Source: Synechococcales cyanobacterium M55_K2018_004
GTDB taxonomy: Bacteria > Cyanobacteriota > Cyanobacteriia > Elainellales > Elainellaceae
Assembly: GCA_015295905.1 (NCBI GenBank)
Contig: DVEB01000320.1
Location: 1 to 41,021 of the forward strand
Direction: 5' to 3'
Length of the DNA: 41,021 nucleotides
The translations under genes and the position numbers were made by a program. The notes beneath the pieces were generated by a model that saw only the letters and a list, made by a program, of their open reading frames with translations, had not been told where the DNA came from and did not search any database. Positions 16,688 to 25,236 of this stretch are shown here, piece by piece (within the stretch, counting starts at the first letter, position 1; every line of letters begins with the position of its first letter).

Positions 16688-18337
16688 TTACTGATTCAAC
16701 ACTGGCTTGCTCCGCTGGGCGGCGATCGCAAAGATCTGGGGCAATGAAATGCCATCGGGTAAGCAACTTAGGGTTGTCACCCCTGCCATCATCGCTGCCA
16801 CGATGCCTCCCATGTACAAATCTGCCCCTGTCAGGTAAAGTCCAGGGAGAGGGGTTTTTACTTTCGTCCAGCCTGCATTTTCTGGCACAAACTTTTCTGG
16901 CACCGCAGGGAGTCCATAGATGCCACCCTTCACATGGGCGGTGAAATGTTCATTGGTCAGCGGCGTCGAAAGTTCACGAAAGGCAATTAAATTTGTAAAG
17001 CCTGGATAGTGGCGCTCCACCTCAGCAATGAGCATCTGACTAATGCGAGATTTTAATCGCTGGTACTCTTCATCGCGATGCAGCCAGGGTTGCGTTTGCC
17101 ATGCCTGAAAGGTGTCGTAACTCACAAAAGCAATGATCTCCGCAGTATGCGCCCTTGCCTGGGGGTCTTTCAGCGACGGAAAGGACAAATAACACTGGGG
17201 CACCCTCTCTGCCGTAATCCACTGCTGACGCTTTTGATACGTTGCATTGTGGTCAATTCCTTCATAAAACCAATGATTCTCTCCTCGAAAACCAAACATG
17301 CGGGGATCTTTAGATAATCCCAGGTATAACGTGACATTGGTGATTGATGAATGCGTTTGAACAAACTGCCGCAATGACTCGCGGAATGGAATTGGATAAT
17401 CTGATGGGATGAGTTTGAGATAGGTATTGGCAGCCCCCGCATCCGAAACGATCACGGGCGCATAGTAAGTCTCCTCATTCTCGGCGGGCGCATTCACTTT
17501 GCGAACCTGCACCCCGACCGCACGACCGTTTTCAACGATAATCTGCATCACTTCGCGGTTGACTAAAAACTGTCCGCCCAGTTTCTCCACGATTGCCTGT
17601 ACACTCTGGGCGATCGCCCTTGCACCCCCCACTGGGTAATATCCCCCATTTAGGTAATGCAGCACCACCGTTGCATGCACCGCAAAGGGACTGAGCGCCG
17701 GGGGTAGGCCATAATCGCCCCATTGCGAAACCAGTAATGCTTTGAGTTGCGGATTGGTGAAATAGCGATCGAGATACTGCTGGGTGGTCAGGTTCAGGTC
17801 AATACCACTCCACCACTGCCCCAAGTAGCTCCCCAGTTGGAAAAACCAGTTGCCGTTTAGGCGTAAATTGCGCAGAAACAGGGCCGCCGCTACTTTTGGT
17901 AGATCCCGGAAGTAGCGTTGAATGGCTCGTTTTTCCTGAGGAAATTTTGCCACCAAATCTGCCTGGAATCGTTGGGGATCACCGTACAAATCGAAGGTCA
18001 TTTCGGGGTAAATAAACCGTTCAAACGGTTCTGGCATTCGATTCCACTGCACGTTCTGCTGAGTCATCAGATCAAATACCTGTCGCGTCGAATTGCCCTC
18101 ACCCATTTGCCCCACGTAGTGCAGCCCCACATCCCAGTGAAACTGCTGCCGTTTGAAGGTGTGGGTAAAACCGCCCGGTTTAAAGTGCCGCTCCAACACT
18201 AGGACTCGTTTCCCTCGCAACTGTGCCATTAAACTGGCAACAGTCAACCCACCCATGCCAGAGCCAACCACAATCAGGTCATAATGGCAATCGCCCCCAC
18301 CAGCCAAACCAGAATTCTCAGAAACCTGAACCTGCAT
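16688..18337 (-). CDS. FAD-dependent oxidoreductase, CrtISO/RetSat-like
   Basis: This 549-aa flavoprotein belongs to the carotenoid isomerase/phytoene desaturase/retinol saturase group. The N-terminal Rossmann motif VVGSGMGGLTVASLMAQ spans 24-40, with ERHFKPGGFTHTF after it. The C-terminal FAD motif is GLYLTGADLYMGGIVAAMMAG. Family members isomerise or desaturate polyenes; the actual substrate is unknown, and it need not be the main CrtISO. AAGGAGG about 6 nt before the ATG at 18337 fixes the start. The promoter is overlapped by two inverted 18-bp operator-like sites, so the gene is probably tightly controlled by a repressor, likely of TetR type. Confidence 0.85.
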   Translation of the reverse strand: MQVQVSENSGLAGGGDCHYDLIVVGSGMGGLTVASLMAQLRGKRVLVLERHFKPGGFTHTFKRQQFHWDVGLHYVGQMGEGNSTRQVFDLMTQQNVQWNRMPEPFERFIYPEMTFDLYGDPQRFQADLVAKFPQEKRAIQRYFRDLPKVAAALFLRNLRLNGNWFFQLGSYLGQWWSGIDLNLTTQQYLDRYFTNPQLKALLVSQWGDYGLPPALSPFAVHATVVLHYLNGGYYPVGGARAIAQSVQAIVEKLGGQFLVNREVMQIIVENGRAVGVQVRKVNAPAENEETYYAPVIVSDAGAANTYLKLIPSDYPIPFRESLRQFVQTHSSITNVTLYLGLSKDPRMFGFRGENHWFYEGIDHNATYQKRQQWITAERVPQCYLSFPSLKDPQARAHTAEIIAFVSYDTFQAWQTQPWLHRDEEYQRLKSRISQMLIAEVERHYPGFTNLIAFRELSTPLTNEHFTAHVKGGIYGLPAVPEKFVPENAGWTKVKTPLPGLYLTGADLYMGGIVAAMMAGVTTLSCLPDGISLPQIFAIAAQRSKPVLNQ

Positions 18338-18362
18338 ACCCCCTCCTTCTTTTTTGAGAACA

Positions 18363-18412
18363 TGTTTACAGTGTTAACATCAGGATAGTCCAGAATGTTA
18401 ACACTGTAAACA
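18363..18412 (-). promoter_or_regulatory. Promoter with twin inverted operators upstream of the FAD oxidoreductase
   Basis: TGTTTACAGTGTTAACAT at 18363-18380 is repeated exactly in inverted orientation at 18395-18412. Each site is itself a near-palindrome of two TGTTWACA halves with one G between them. On the minus strand, TTTACA (18405-18410) and TATCCT (18382-18387) form a -35/-10 pair with 17-nt spacing. One operator therefore covers the -35 box and the other begins 1 nt beyond the -10 box, toward the gene. The cognate regulator is not identified; a TetR gene lies at 32338. Confidence 0.75.
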
Positions 18413-18451
18413 ATAGACGTGCAAACTTTTATGTCATGACTTTTGGGGTCG

Positions 18452-18584
18452 CTCATTTGAATTACTGCAAATGAGGAACCAAGCTCGTGTGACTAGTGCA
18501 TTCAACGCTTTCCTCTTAGGGTGAAAACTAGCAACAGGTTTCTACCAAACCATGCTGAAACGGTCTCCCACCCGTTGCAACGGG
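18452..18584. promoter_or_regulatory. Leader dyads upstream of the 18609 gene cluster
   Basis: CTCATTTG (18452-18459) and CAAATGAG (18468-18475) form an 8-bp dyad with an 8-nt loop. CCCGTTGCAACGGG at 18571-18584 is a perfect 14-nt palindrome, 24 nt before the preferred start codon. They could be operators or leader hairpins for the long plus-strand cluster. No clear -35/-10 pair was found. Confidence 0.4.
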
Positions 18585-18608
18585 CTATCCTCCGAGGAAA
18601 GGTGTGCC

Positions 18609-19724
18609 ATGACACGGTCATCCCGACGAAAAGCACTTGATGGGCCAGCAAAACCAGTTTCCGCTGCTGACCAAACCGTCAATGTGAATGCAGTATCCAC
18701 TTCGACGAAACAGTCTTTAAAGCTAGCCATGTCAGATGAAGCTCCATTTAATGATGATCCGTTCGATCCAGATCTGAATTTCGAGTTCGACGAAGCGGAG
18801 GAATCGTCAATCCTGGCAGATGAATTGACAGACGATTGCTCTGACGAGGCAGACGTCTGGGTCGAGGGACTGAAGGACGAGTGGCAGGAAGATGGCTCTA
18901 CTACCTCTAGGGACTATTTTGAGGAGGAGTTCGAACTCGACAAAGAGAACGCTCCAGAGTTCGCTCTTTTTCCAAGGGAAGTGCACCAGGAACCAGTACT
19001 CCCAAAAACTTTACAGCGAGGCATGGTCAAGGCATTGGCAGCCCGTAGTTCGCCAGAATTTTTGCAGCAGGTTGTGCAGACGCTGAACCAAGCCACCACT
19101 GCCCTACAGCCTCCTCAGCCCACTCGAAAACAACCCCACAACGGAGCAAAGAGCAAACCCAATGGCTATCATCCCGATCTAAACCAACAGGCTTTGTCAC
19201 AACCGTTGCAGAGTCGATTGCGGGAGCTCACGTTTCTAGCCCAGCGCTATGCCAAACGGGGACTCAGTGAAATTGATCTATTGGAAGATGCGATCGCACT
19301 GCTGAGCGAAATTGACGGCAAGGCTCTGTCGCCAGTCCTGGCGGGGTTGGCTGCTCGCCTCGCGGTTAAACTCAAGCTAGAGCAATCGGATCAGCAACTA
19401 CATCCGACTCTGCGTCAAGAACTCCTGGGTGCAGCAAATCGGTCAGTGTCACTATTGTCTAAACAGGGAGCGCTTCAGGCACTGCCGGGCTTGGCGGTAA
19501 CAGTCGGTCAACATGCGATTCGTCGTCGGCGTCCGGTAGATGCTTTACCGAATGACTTCTATCAGGCCGCAGCGCGGGTGGCTGCAAATCCCAACTTGCA
19601 AACGCGGTTAGCCCAGCTTAAGTCTAAGGAGCCAGCCCCTTTCTCAATCGATTCGAATCAGATGCCAGTGACACTACGGCTCGATGGGCTGTTAGAAATT
19701 CAACTTCATCATCTGCAAGAGTAA
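18609..19724 (+). CDS. Hypothetical protein, first of three tandem paralogues
   Basis: The frame is open from 18552, but the ATG at 18609 has GAGGAAAGG 6 nt upstream and is preferred (371 aa). After a short basic N-terminus, residues ~40-125 are strongly acidic, with repeated DDPFDPD and FEEEFELD stretches. A Pro/Gln linker follows, then an all-helical region. Residues ~239-336 (LSPVLAGLAARLAV, GALQALPGLAVTVGQ, ARVAANPNLQTRLAQL) match, at lower similarity, the C-terminal cores of the next two proteins. The end, TLRLDGLLEIQL, resembles the second paralogue's SVSGPVEIVI. There is no signal peptide or membrane helix. The function is unknown. Gene spacing of 34-108 nt through to 28685 suggests one operon. 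Confidence 0.8.
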   Translation: MTRSSRRKALDGPAKPVSAADQTVNVNAVSTSTKQSLKLAMSDEAPFNDDPFDPDLNFEFDEAEESSILADELTDDCSDEADVWVEGLKDEWQEDGSTTSRDYFEEEFELDKENAPEFALFPREVHQEPVLPKTLQRGMVKALAARSSPEFLQQVVQTLNQATTALQPPQPTRKQPHNGAKSKPNGYHPDLNQQALSQPLQSRLRELTFLAQRYAKRGLSEIDLLEDAIALLSEIDGKALSPVLAGLAARLAVKLKLEQSDQQLHPTLRQELLGAANRSVSLLSKQGALQALPGLAVTVGQHAIRRRRPVDALPNDFYQAAARVAANPNLQTRLAQLKSKEPAPFSIDSNQMPVTLRLDGLLEIQLHHLQE

Positions 19725-19796
19725 TAGCCTATCAGTGAATTCCAATTTTGACCAATGGGTGACTTCAAACTTGATTAGATTTTCAGGAGAAGATTT

Positions 19797-20714
19797 ATGT
19801 ACAGCATGGATGTCATGGATGATCTCTTTGACGAGGCATATAGCCCGACTGGAACGGATTTAGGCGATGGATTCGAAGAATTAAACACATTTGCAGAGGA
19901 AGATGGGTTTGAAAGTTATGATGCTTATGACGAATATGAAGATGCCTTAGAAGACTATGGCGCAGAAGAGTATAGTGAAGACTATGGTGAAGACTACTTC
20001 ACTGAAGAAAGTCACATCGATTCCATAGATGATCTTGTTGCTGATGCGTTGGATGCTCAAGATACAGAAGAATTTCTGCGTCGGATTCAACGGATTGCTC
20101 GTCGGGCCGCAAGTGTCGCCCGCAGCGTTGGGCGAGGGATCGGACACGCCGCCCGTGTAGTTGCCCCAATCGCAAGCACAATTCCACTCCCCCAGGCGCA
20201 AGCGATTGGGCGCATTGCCAATATTGCGGGGCGTTTACTGGCTGATGGAGCGGATGAATTTGAACTCCTGGATAATCTGTTTGACCTAGCAGAAGAAGAG
20301 GGTGATATTGATGCGGCTGCCCCCGTCATTGCTGGTTTAACCGTTCGAACGGTGATGCCCCGTGTTACCCAAGCTGCTCGCCCCGTGCGACGTCAGATGG
20401 TGCGTAGTGTGACTCAGGCAACCCGGACGATCGCACAACGGCAAGGAGTACCCGCTGCTCGCGCGATTCCGCAGGTTGTACGGACTGTCCAACGAACGGC
20501 TGCCCAACGCCGATTGCCTGCCCGTCAGTTGCCTCAAGCAATTCGCACTACGACTGCACGAGTGGCTGCCAGTCCCCAATTGGCTCGTCGGATGGCCCAA
20601 GCTACGCGCCGTCCACCATCCCGAGTGCGTGGCCGCCGTCTAGGAACCGCTACTGGCTTGACACAACGATATAGCGTCAGTGGGCCGGTAGAAATCGTTA
20701 TTAGACGGCGGTGA
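19797..20714 (+). CDS. Hypothetical protein, second tandem paralogue (acidic head, cationic core)
   Basis: This 305-aa protein has AGGAG close before its ATG. Residues 1-95 are extremely acidic and tyrosine-rich (EYEDALEDYGAEEYSEDYGEDY). Residues ~95-125 switch to a cationic, glycine-containing helix (IQRIARRAASVARSVGRGIG). Next come a hydrophobic segment and LLADGADEFELLDNLFDLAEEEGDIDAAAPVIAGL (148-181). From 185 to 285 the protein is very rich in Arg/Gln with repeating helices (MVRSVTQATRTIAQRQG). The C-terminus SVSGPVEIVIRRR looks like a beta strand. It is clearly homologous to 20785-21615 from residue ~78 on. No known domain was recognised. The charge split suggests self-assembly, nucleic-acid binding or an inhibited cationic domain; this is speculation. 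Confidence 0.85.
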   Translation: MYSMDVMDDLFDEAYSPTGTDLGDGFEELNTFAEEDGFESYDAYDEYEDALEDYGAEEYSEDYGEDYFTEESHIDSIDDLVADALDAQDTEEFLRRIQRIARRAASVARSVGRGIGHAARVVAPIASTIPLPQAQAIGRIANIAGRLLADGADEFELLDNLFDLAEEEGDIDAAAPVIAGLTVRTVMPRVTQAARPVRRQMVRSVTQATRTIAQRQGVPAARAIPQVVRTVQRTAAQRRLPARQLPQAIRTTTARVAASPQLARRMAQATRRPPSRVRGRRLGTATGLTQRYSVSGPVEIVIRRR

Positions 20715-20784
20715 GTGAGTAAAATCCCCACCTAATTTCAACCCTTCACGCCAATGACTTCACGCCAATGAGGAACAGAGACCT

Positions 20785-21615
20785 ATGTATCAGACATTTG
20801 AAGAAGATTTATTCTATGACACTGCAGAAGGGCCCGCCACCCCTCGTCGTCGCTATGCTCAAGCTTACGATGAATTTGATGCCTTCGATGAATTTGATGC
20901 CTTCGATGAATTCGATCTGATGGGTGATTACGCTGGTGCCTATGATGAATTTAATGCAGACAATGCCTTTGATTTGATGGAAGATGCCATGGCGGATGCC
21001 CTGGAAGCCGAAGATACCGATGAGTTTCTGCAGCGACTCCGGCGGATTGCTCGCACTGTTGGGCGTGGGATTGGTCGAGTCGCCAGAACAGTCGCTCCGA
21101 TTGCTCGTCTGATTCCCCATCCAGCCGCCCAAGCCGTTGCTCGGGTGGCTGGGATTGCCGGGAGATTAATGGCGGACGGAGCCGATGAACTGGAAGCTCT
21201 AGATGAATTGGTGGATATGGCTGAAGATGATTATTTCATCGATGCAGCAGCACCCACAATGGCAGGATTGGCCATTCATGGCACAGTTCCCCAAACGGCT
21301 GCCCGATTGCCCCAAGCAACACGACGGCAGATGGTGCAGGCTACTACCCAAACAGCCCGCGCCTTAGCCCGTCAACAAGGGCCTCAAGCAGTACATGCCT
21401 TACCGGGAGTTGTCCAAACTGCGCAACGGATGGCACAACGACAAGGTGCTTCAGCCCGTGTGTTGCCGCGACTGATCCGACGCATTGGCCTGCGCATTGC
21501 TCGCAATCCGGCTCTGCTGCGTCGGTTATTACGAACCAACCCTGCTTTACGGCAATCGATTTGTGCCGCCTGTGCAGGGACAGGAACAGGTAGACGGCGC
21601 ATGGCAATGCGGTAG
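20785..21615 (+). CDS. Hypothetical protein, third tandem paralogue with DEFDAF repeats
   Basis: This 276-aa protein has GAGGA before its ATG, and the upstream spacer contains a tandem TTCACGCCAATGA duplication. The acidic head contains nearly three copies of FDEFDA (about 30-45), encoded by an 18-nt tandem repeat at 20872-20925. A cationic amphipathic stretch (RRIARTVGRGIGRVARTVAPIARLI, 86-110) and GRLMADGADELEALDELVDMAEDD (126-149) match the second paralogue. The Arg-rich C-terminal half contains LPGVVQTAQRMAQRQGAS. It ends with SICAACAGTGTGRRRMAMR, where two cysteines occur that the paralogues lack. No signal peptide is seen. The function is unknown. The next gene starts 34 nt later. Confidence 0.85.
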   Translation: MYQTFEEDLFYDTAEGPATPRRRYAQAYDEFDAFDEFDAFDEFDLMGDYAGAYDEFNADNAFDLMEDAMADALEAEDTDEFLQRLRRIARTVGRGIGRVARTVAPIARLIPHPAAQAVARVAGIAGRLMADGADELEALDELVDMAEDDYFIDAAAPTMAGLAIHGTVPQTAARLPQATRRQMVQATTQTARALARQQGPQAVHALPGVVQTAQRMAQRQGASARVLPRLIRRIGLRIARNPALLRRLLRTNPALRQSICAACAGTGTGRRRMAMR

Positions 21616-21649
21616 CAATCGCCGGGAGGAAGACACCAGGAGGCTGGCT

Positions 21650-22936
21650 ATGGAAACCCGTGTGTTCTTAAAAACAAAAATAGTAGCGTTAAAGGCACGG
21701 GCACGACGGTTAGCTCAGATTGACTACGCCTCTGTAGGAATCCGTCCTCAAGATTTGCCCTATGCACCCTCTCCAAACCATTTCCGGGCTGCCAATCAAC
21801 GGTTGCGCAAGATCGATCGCGAAATTCAACGACGACTGGCTCATCTCCAGGCTTCCTGGAGCAATTCCTCGATTCATCGGGTGTTGCTAGATATTGCCCT
21901 GGTAGAACGAGAAGTTGACCGCGCCCGTCGAGCCTTTGGTCTATTTTTTGAGGTCTTTGGGCAGCGAGGTACCACCTTCGCTCCCGTGTTAGCAGCCTAT
22001 GATGCGATCGCGGTGGATTGCTATACAGCGATTCGCCAAGTGGCACCGCAAATCTTTCGCGGTCCTCTGCTCAAGCCTGTGTGCTATATGGAACATGGCT
22101 TTTCCCCAGCAACGATGCGGCGTGGGGTGCAACTGAATCGGTTATTGGGAGAACCCAATCCCTTTCCTGTGATTCGGATTCCCTGGGATCGGGATAACCC
22201 CTGGCAGGCAGTATTTTTGCACGAAGTTGCCCATAATCTGCAAGCGGATCTGGGCATCTGGCAGGAGAATCGGCAGGCCGTGGGGCGACGGGCACTCAGT
22301 TTCAGTGGTGATTTTGGTCTGGCACGGGTTTATGCCCACTGGCACAAGGAGATCTTTGCCGATCTGGCTGCAATTTTGTTAGGTGGACCAGCCGCTGCCT
22401 GGGGAATGGCGGTGTTCCTGGCCCATCCTGCCCCTCGCACGCTCACGTTTCGACCGGGAAGCGCCCATCCAACGGCTTATCTGCGGATTTTTATTTTGGC
22501 GGAAATGCTGCACCGCTTGGGATTTAGCCAGGAGAGCGATCGCATGCGACGGGTCTGGCAGGGCTTATACAATCCCCAACAGGGGCACCGAATGCCAATG
22601 AATCTGTTGCTCACTGCCGATCAATTAATTCCCCAAATTGTCGACGAGATTGCCTTTCAAACTCGTCGGAACTTGGGACAGCGGGCACTAGTGGATATTT
22701 TGCCTTTTACAGCAACAGATCAGCAGGCTATTCAGGCAGGAGCACAGGATCTTGTGCAGGGACAGATCCCCCCTCACCTGCCCCCCCGCCATTTGGTTAG
22801 TGCGGCCAGCTACGCCCTAGTGACAGGCAAAATTCCACCTCAAACCCTGGCAAATCGGGTAATTCAGCACCTGAATCATCTCGCTCAACCGGCTGTCCAT
22901 TCCCTCTCCGAAGCTCAAGCAGCAGTTGTGGCCTAA
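21650..22936 (+). CDS. Putative zinc metallopeptidase-like protein (HEVAH motif)
   Basis: The frame is open from 21485, but AGGAGG at 21638-21643 points to the ATG at 21650 (428 aa). The earlier start would overlap the upstream gene by 131 nt. The motif VFLHEVAHNLQAD puts HExxH at residues 191-195. KEIFADLAAILLGG supplies a third-ligand candidate, E234, 39 residues after the second histidine, a gluzincin-like layout. HPTAYLRI (273-280) resembles a motif seen in related bacterial peptidase-like proteins. The N-terminal ~130 residues are helical and basic. No export signal is visible. It may process one of the neighbouring proteins; that link is inferred only from adjacency. Catalytic activity is unproven. 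Confidence 0.8.
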   Translation: METRVFLKTKIVALKARARRLAQIDYASVGIRPQDLPYAPSPNHFRAANQRLRKIDREIQRRLAHLQASWSNSSIHRVLLDIALVEREVDRARRAFGLFFEVFGQRGTTFAPVLAAYDAIAVDCYTAIRQVAPQIFRGPLLKPVCYMEHGFSPATMRRGVQLNRLLGEPNPFPVIRIPWDRDNPWQAVFLHEVAHNLQADLGIWQENRQAVGRRALSFSGDFGLARVYAHWHKEIFADLAAILLGGPAAAWGMAVFLAHPAPRTLTFRPGSAHPTAYLRIFILAEMLHRLGFSQESDRMRRVWQGLYNPQQGHRMPMNLLLTADQLIPQIVDEIAFQTRRNLGQRALVDILPFTATDQQAIQAGAQDLVQGQIPPHLPPRHLVSAASYALVTGKIPPQTLANRVIQHLNHLAQPAVHSLSEAQAAVVA

Positions 22937-22987
22937 TCCTCCTGCGATTCATTTCTGCGAACCCTTTTGTGAAATGAGATAAGACTT

Positions 22988-25168
22988 ATGACAACGCCAT
23001 CCTCCTCCAGCAATCCTTTTTACAGTGGATCTAGTAGCGCTCAACGGAATGGAGCCACACCCATGGACAGTTCCATGTCACGCATGGCGTTAGATAATCT
23101 GATCCGCCGCGAACTCAAGGTCAGCGATCCAAATGATCCAAAGCAGGTTGCAGATGCACTGCTAACTCGCTACAAAGATAATCCTAGAGCGGCTGCAATT
23201 ACCCGTGAAGCACAAGGTGTACCGTTCTTGATGGCTACTCCAATGCCATCTCAAATGGCACAAGCGATGACCTCATCCCAGGCAGAATTGCAGCAGGCAA
23301 TGGATGATGTGGAGCGCGATCTTCAAGAACTTACAACAAGTGCGATCCTGAAAGATATTATTCCAGAGTTGCAGGGTTGGGCATCTACAATACGATCGAC
23401 AATCCAAGAAGGAGCGAATGCTGCTCGGTTTGCCCTTGATGCACGTCAGCGAGACAAAACTTTTGGTATTCGCCGTACCCTGGGCGATTATGCCCGTATG
23501 GCTCGCTTGGTGGGAGCTTTGACTCCCATGATGAATGTCAACTATCGCAAGTTAGCTCAAAGTTTGGACGAAGTTGCTTCTGTTTTGCTGGTCATGATGG
23601 GTGAGGCTTTGGCCAATGTTGGCTTTAACGGGGGACGGTTTCTCTTGCAGGCTCCCTACAGTGAGTTGCAGGTTCGTCGAGATGCTGTGATGTATGCTCT
23701 GCGCAACTTAGTAGGTGCAACCCAGGAAGCATATGGGCCGAATGAGTGGCCACGTGGTGTAGATGCTTATCGCAAGTTGTTCTCCTTCCTTGAATCACAA
23801 GGTCAAGGGGATCTACGAGCATTGCTTGTAGAGAACGAACTGGTGCGAGTAATGGATAGCTTAATTCATCGTGCTGGACAAGGAAGTGTAGATGGTCTAC
23901 GACAACTAGGTGCAACAGCACAACTGGATGTAGAGCGACTACGTCGGTTAGTGATCATTGGTCGGAGGGCCGTTACGCCTGATTCTCCGCCCCTAATTGC
24001 GTTCTTGGAAGCATTGCAGTTATTTATTGACGCTTTTGAAAGTGCTGGTGGTTTTCGTTTGTTGCGAATTGCTCGTCCACCGATCGTGTTCTATGGAATC
24101 TATGGTTCAACGACATTTCTGCCTTCTGATGAGCGGCTGATTCAACTGGCAATTCAGCGAGGCATTCTGGCTGAACAGCTTGATTGCTTCTCACAGTGCA
24201 ACTGTGATACGGAAGCGGTTAAATGCCAGATTATCCTGGATAAAATTCTGTATGACCTGGATCGGTCGATTGATCTCTATGCACTGGGGCGCAATGAATT
24301 TGGCGAACCTGAACAGCGGGCAGCAGCCTATTTCTACATCATTGATGCTTTCCTCTCGATATACAACCCACCTGTATCGTCCCCTGCTAAACGCAGATGT
24401 GATCTATCTCTTTCTTTAGAAACTGCATTGGACAAAATTAAAAACAACTTGATTGGGCCAAAGTTCAATAAGTCGAAACCCACAGAGCTAGATGCCTGGA
24501 TTGTTGATTTAGTTCCTGTTTTGCTATCGTATAGCGATGGCATCAAAACGGCTCTCACTAACCATAATCTGTGTGGCAAGGATAGTGCTGATCTGTGTAC
24601 TAAACTCACTGATGCTCACAAAAAGCTGTCTCAACAAAACACAAATCCAAGTTTTACTGCCTTCATTCTCGGTGATATTACACCCATCGCTGCGCTGGTT
24701 CAGAAAGCCTATCAACGCCTCCTAGACAATGGTATGCAACCACCTGCGCTACCACCAGTTCTCCTCAGCTTCTTCAAAGCATTGACTATCCTGGAACAGG
24801 AGTTGTGTATTCAGAAAGACCTAGAAGATCGTTGGCAGGATCTTGTGAAGACGATGGCTCCTAACTGTGTGCCCTATGAATATGTGTTTGATGCAACGCA
24901 GCAAGTGATCAATAGCGCAATTGATCTTGTAACAGGCAGGAGCGACAGTATGTGTACTTTTGACATCACCTTACCAGAAAACTACGAAGTCAGTCTCGAT
25001 CGCCAAACGAATATTCTGCTCAACAACATTGCAAGTAGTCAAACGACTGTTAGTGCCAATCTCTCCACAATTAACTCGCAACTAACTAGTTTGTCTAATT
25101 TACTGAGTAACACCGTGAATAACCAGACAGAACAACCAGGTGATCCGCTTGATCCACCCACTCTATAG
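22988..25168 (+). CDS. Large hypothetical helical protein (726 aa)
   Basis: No family was recognised. The N-terminal ~30 residues are Ser-rich and disordered. Residues ~100-300 are helical, with a region at 155-243 that seems related to residues 141-235 of the protein at 26134. Shared features are an N-x-N-aromatic start, a GEAL/GEVI turn and an aromatic segment before MYAL/RYAL. A small cysteine cluster occurs at C400, C404, C406 and C413, with further cysteines later. The last ~60 residues (LLNNIASSQTTVSANLSTIN) look like an Asn/Ser/Thr-rich coiled coil with a Pro-rich end. No signal peptide or membrane helix is visible. The ribosome binding site is weak. The gene looks somewhat AT-richer than its upstream neighbours. 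Confidence 0.85.
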   Translation: MTTPSSSSNPFYSGSSSAQRNGATPMDSSMSRMALDNLIRRELKVSDPNDPKQVADALLTRYKDNPRAAAITREAQGVPFLMATPMPSQMAQAMTSSQAELQQAMDDVERDLQELTTSAILKDIIPELQGWASTIRSTIQEGANAARFALDARQRDKTFGIRRTLGDYARMARLVGALTPMMNVNYRKLAQSLDEVASVLLVMMGEALANVGFNGGRFLLQAPYSELQVRRDAVMYALRNLVGATQEAYGPNEWPRGVDAYRKLFSFLESQGQGDLRALLVENELVRVMDSLIHRAGQGSVDGLRQLGATAQLDVERLRRLVIIGRRAVTPDSPPLIAFLEALQLFIDAFESAGGFRLLRIARPPIVFYGIYGSTTFLPSDERLIQLAIQRGILAEQLDCFSQCNCDTEAVKCQIILDKILYDLDRSIDLYALGRNEFGEPEQRAAAYFYIIDAFLSIYNPPVSSPAKRRCDLSLSLETALDKIKNNLIGPKFNKSKPTELDAWIVDLVPVLLSYSDGIKTALTNHNLCGKDSADLCTKLTDAHKKLSQQNTNPSFTAFILGDITPIAALVQKAYQRLLDNGMQPPALPPVLLSFFKALTILEQELCIQKDLEDRWQDLVKTMAPNCVPYEYVFDATQQVINSAIDLVTGRSDSMCTFDITLPENYEVSLDRQTNILLNNIASSQTTVSANLSTINSQLTSLSNLLSNTVNNQTEQPGDPLDPPTL

Positions 25169-25236
25169 AGTCTCAATTGCAAGTTCTGTCAGGGTCGTCT
25201 TACAATCATGCGTCATTCTTCACCAGAGGCTAATCT

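Noticed and set aside
21485-21649. Longer N-terminus for the HEVAH protein
   Set aside because: It would overlap the preceding gene by 131 nt and lacks a ribosome binding site, while AGGAGG precedes the ATG at 21650.
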